From: UBA8337 sp965657665 | GTDB lineage: Bacteria; Pseudomonadota; Alphaproteobacteria; RS24 | DNA length: 6,614 nucleotides | Reading direction: 5' to 3' | Assembly: GCA_965657665.1 (NCBI GenBank) | Contig: CBFHPF010000079.1 | Coordinates: 1-6,614 of the forward strand | Shown: positions 6,501 to 6,614 of the stretch, one piece after another | Numbering within the stretch: position 1 is the first letter of the stretch | Layout of the letters: each line of letters starts with the position of its first letter | The notes under the pieces: generated by a model | The model's input: the letters and a program-made list of their open reading frames with translations, nothing else | The model's database searches: none | What the model was told of the DNA's origin: nothing | Made by a program: the position numbers and the translations under genes

Positions 6501-6614
6501 TTGTATGGTGAGTATAAAAACCTACAGGCGGGTGGCACATTTGCCATTAGCCGCTCAACAAGCAGCGCCAATGAGGTCAGCATTAGCGGTAGCTTTGCTG
6601 CCAAGGCGACATCT
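3507..6614 (+). CDS. Large exported FecR-domain protein with EF-hand-like repeats and a TbpB-like C-terminal barrel (3' end outside window)
   Basis: The frame is open from ATG 3507 to the window end, 1036 codons without a stop. Residues 1-39 are a signal peptide (KK, hydrophobic core 16-34, AEA before Arg40) with no lipobox. FecR domain: about residues 43-165, with GRTQVLFVD (83-91), IIIDEFVFD (103-111), GSMRFIGG (126-133) and ATVGIRGG (149-156). Residues 229-254 are an Ala/Pro/acid linker. Residues 259-342 and 395-421 hold four repeats with EF-hand-like loops. Residues about 425-705 are acidic and unrecognised. Residues about 712-1036 look like the cargo part: an ICTGC motif (the protein's only cysteines, 865 and 868), FTGHAVGTVI (918-927) and GALYGEY...AGGTFAI (997-1014), the TbpB-type barrel signature. 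GSFAAKATS at the edge suggests the true end is only a few codons away. The gene overlaps the TPR-barrel gene by four bases (ATGA), with GAGGA seven bases before the start. Probable secreted or surface cargo of that translocator; ligand unknown. Confidence 0.87.
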   Translation, partial: MIVSFSNSTRQLKKSVALVAVLALVQAPMAAVLATKAEARVKVGVTSAVIPEAVMGDKPGELKTVTVGAKVDQDVVIETGARGRTQVLFVDGSSMNIGPKSRIIIDEFVFDASQLSGNLGARIEKGSMRFIGGVLSKREKQVKFNAGDATVGIRGGIAKLALEDSGKLKAELVHGKISITTPEGLFETDRIGTLIERDIDGVVDTRTVTTQEKKAELDDEAKENLIVVDEPAQEQSPSEAQGADAPAPADAEADVLAENPVENGLVEIDENGNLKSSDELIEIDPEAAKLIDDGAIAIDENGNVNPTEKMLEVDPVAKKMVEDGLLEVDENGFLVPSQNFDQAKFYDDVETQEGETSIVSDVTLAEFGFSEPEFIASEESYKSNLASTEAVLKNDPTSAKLFELGQLEIDGDGFLKPSEKFSPLSVARVQRTSRLSKVSFVEDNAADKLLLKSGVFDTKITTRVVGADLAESFYSAEVTKVVRADIVRDDAINAIERLASANDVAVPDDIKQRNLDELVTIGGALSTRDALKASIGNELELAYLPEVTIGAIGSEDIVSVSLSGEAADALNISKDETDFTTESLDDWFSGALDPNLLIGLTGLSDDDKTVATRSVVDTGTYDSGAKFNDPLPEEKTDNGETTDSSGFIDAVSGEIDVDAILKSVGIVVEPVSDEKYYETPVVDNDVVIVNTPIVEVIERQENAVEEDFNDFDLWKLNIAGQRVATGATQFGDPGSSWTPFYLLWEAYNSSEGDENSYIAREADNRVLVSFDMNTYDTMASYYDDPSRRTTGNKFAATSNEPSGSVKDLLALNNFAFKAAVEVLAGYPRSTFISNEPEEQTLTFTANDMSAMAADARSVNSGVSICTGCDQVATGIWENDSFTNESLSNISYQHKGHWAIGQPLSSDTLRQLAGMKASFTGHAVGTVITPTLNETGYGTAVVNVDFANPTSGTRNNFRITDFRSENYVLDDIPSMSMVLDTSTGEFSGRSWRDDTVDGALYGEYKNLQAGGTFAISRSTSSANEVSISGSFAAKATS
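4281..4535 (+). repeat. In-frame 90-bp tandem repeats encoding EF-hand-like loops
   Basis: Three adjacent units fall at 4281-4355 (25 codons), 4356-4445 (30 codons) and 4446-4535 (30 codons). The protein pattern is DPxAxKLxxxGxLEIDENGxLxPSE. GAGAACGGCAAT recurs exactly at 4314 and 4404, 90 bases apart. A diverged fourth unit follows an 81-residue step at 4689-4769, with EIDGDGFLKPSE, the best EF-hand loop match of the four. The pattern suggests internal duplication with the acidic loop kept. Confidence 0.7.

Overview
The window holds four genes in two divergent pairs. All four encode exported envelope proteins. Two genes run off the edges: one is cut at base 1 and the other is still open at base 6614. 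The organism looks like an alphaproteobacterium of medium GC, but that is inferred only from protein style and base composition. No rRNA, tRNA, transposase, CRISPR array or terminator is visible.

Layout: on the minus strand, a 541-aa FecR-domain protein (396-2021) is followed, with a one-base TAATG overlap, by a secreted TPR protein whose first 132 residues are visible (1-396). On the plus strand, a 463-aa TPR plus beta-barrel outer-membrane protein (2119-3510) is followed, with a four-base ATGA overlap, by a very large FecR-domain protein (3507 to beyond 6614, at least 1036 aa). A 97-bp gap (2022-2118) separates the pairs and carries back-to-back promoter candidates, each leaving a leader of about 20 nt.

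The two TPR proteins align with each other through their TPR region up to the start of the barrel, so they look like paralogues. The complete one has the architecture of Slam / DUF560 proteins: signal peptide, periplasmic TPR domain, then an outer-membrane beta-barrel ending in an aromatic beta-signal. Slam proteins (type XI secretion) move proteins carrying a TbpB-like beta-barrel domain across the outer membrane. The large FecR protein ends in a domain with that signature (an FTGHAVGTV segment, then GALYGEY...AGGTFAI), and the smaller FecR protein has a plausible diverged version.

The working model is therefore two transporter/cargo pairs. In this model, FecR-domain proteins with Sec signal peptides, no lipobox and calcium-type acidic loops are carried to the cell surface or outside by their own Slam-like partner. 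The architecture and gene coupling are visible in the sequence. Transporter-cargo function is inferred.
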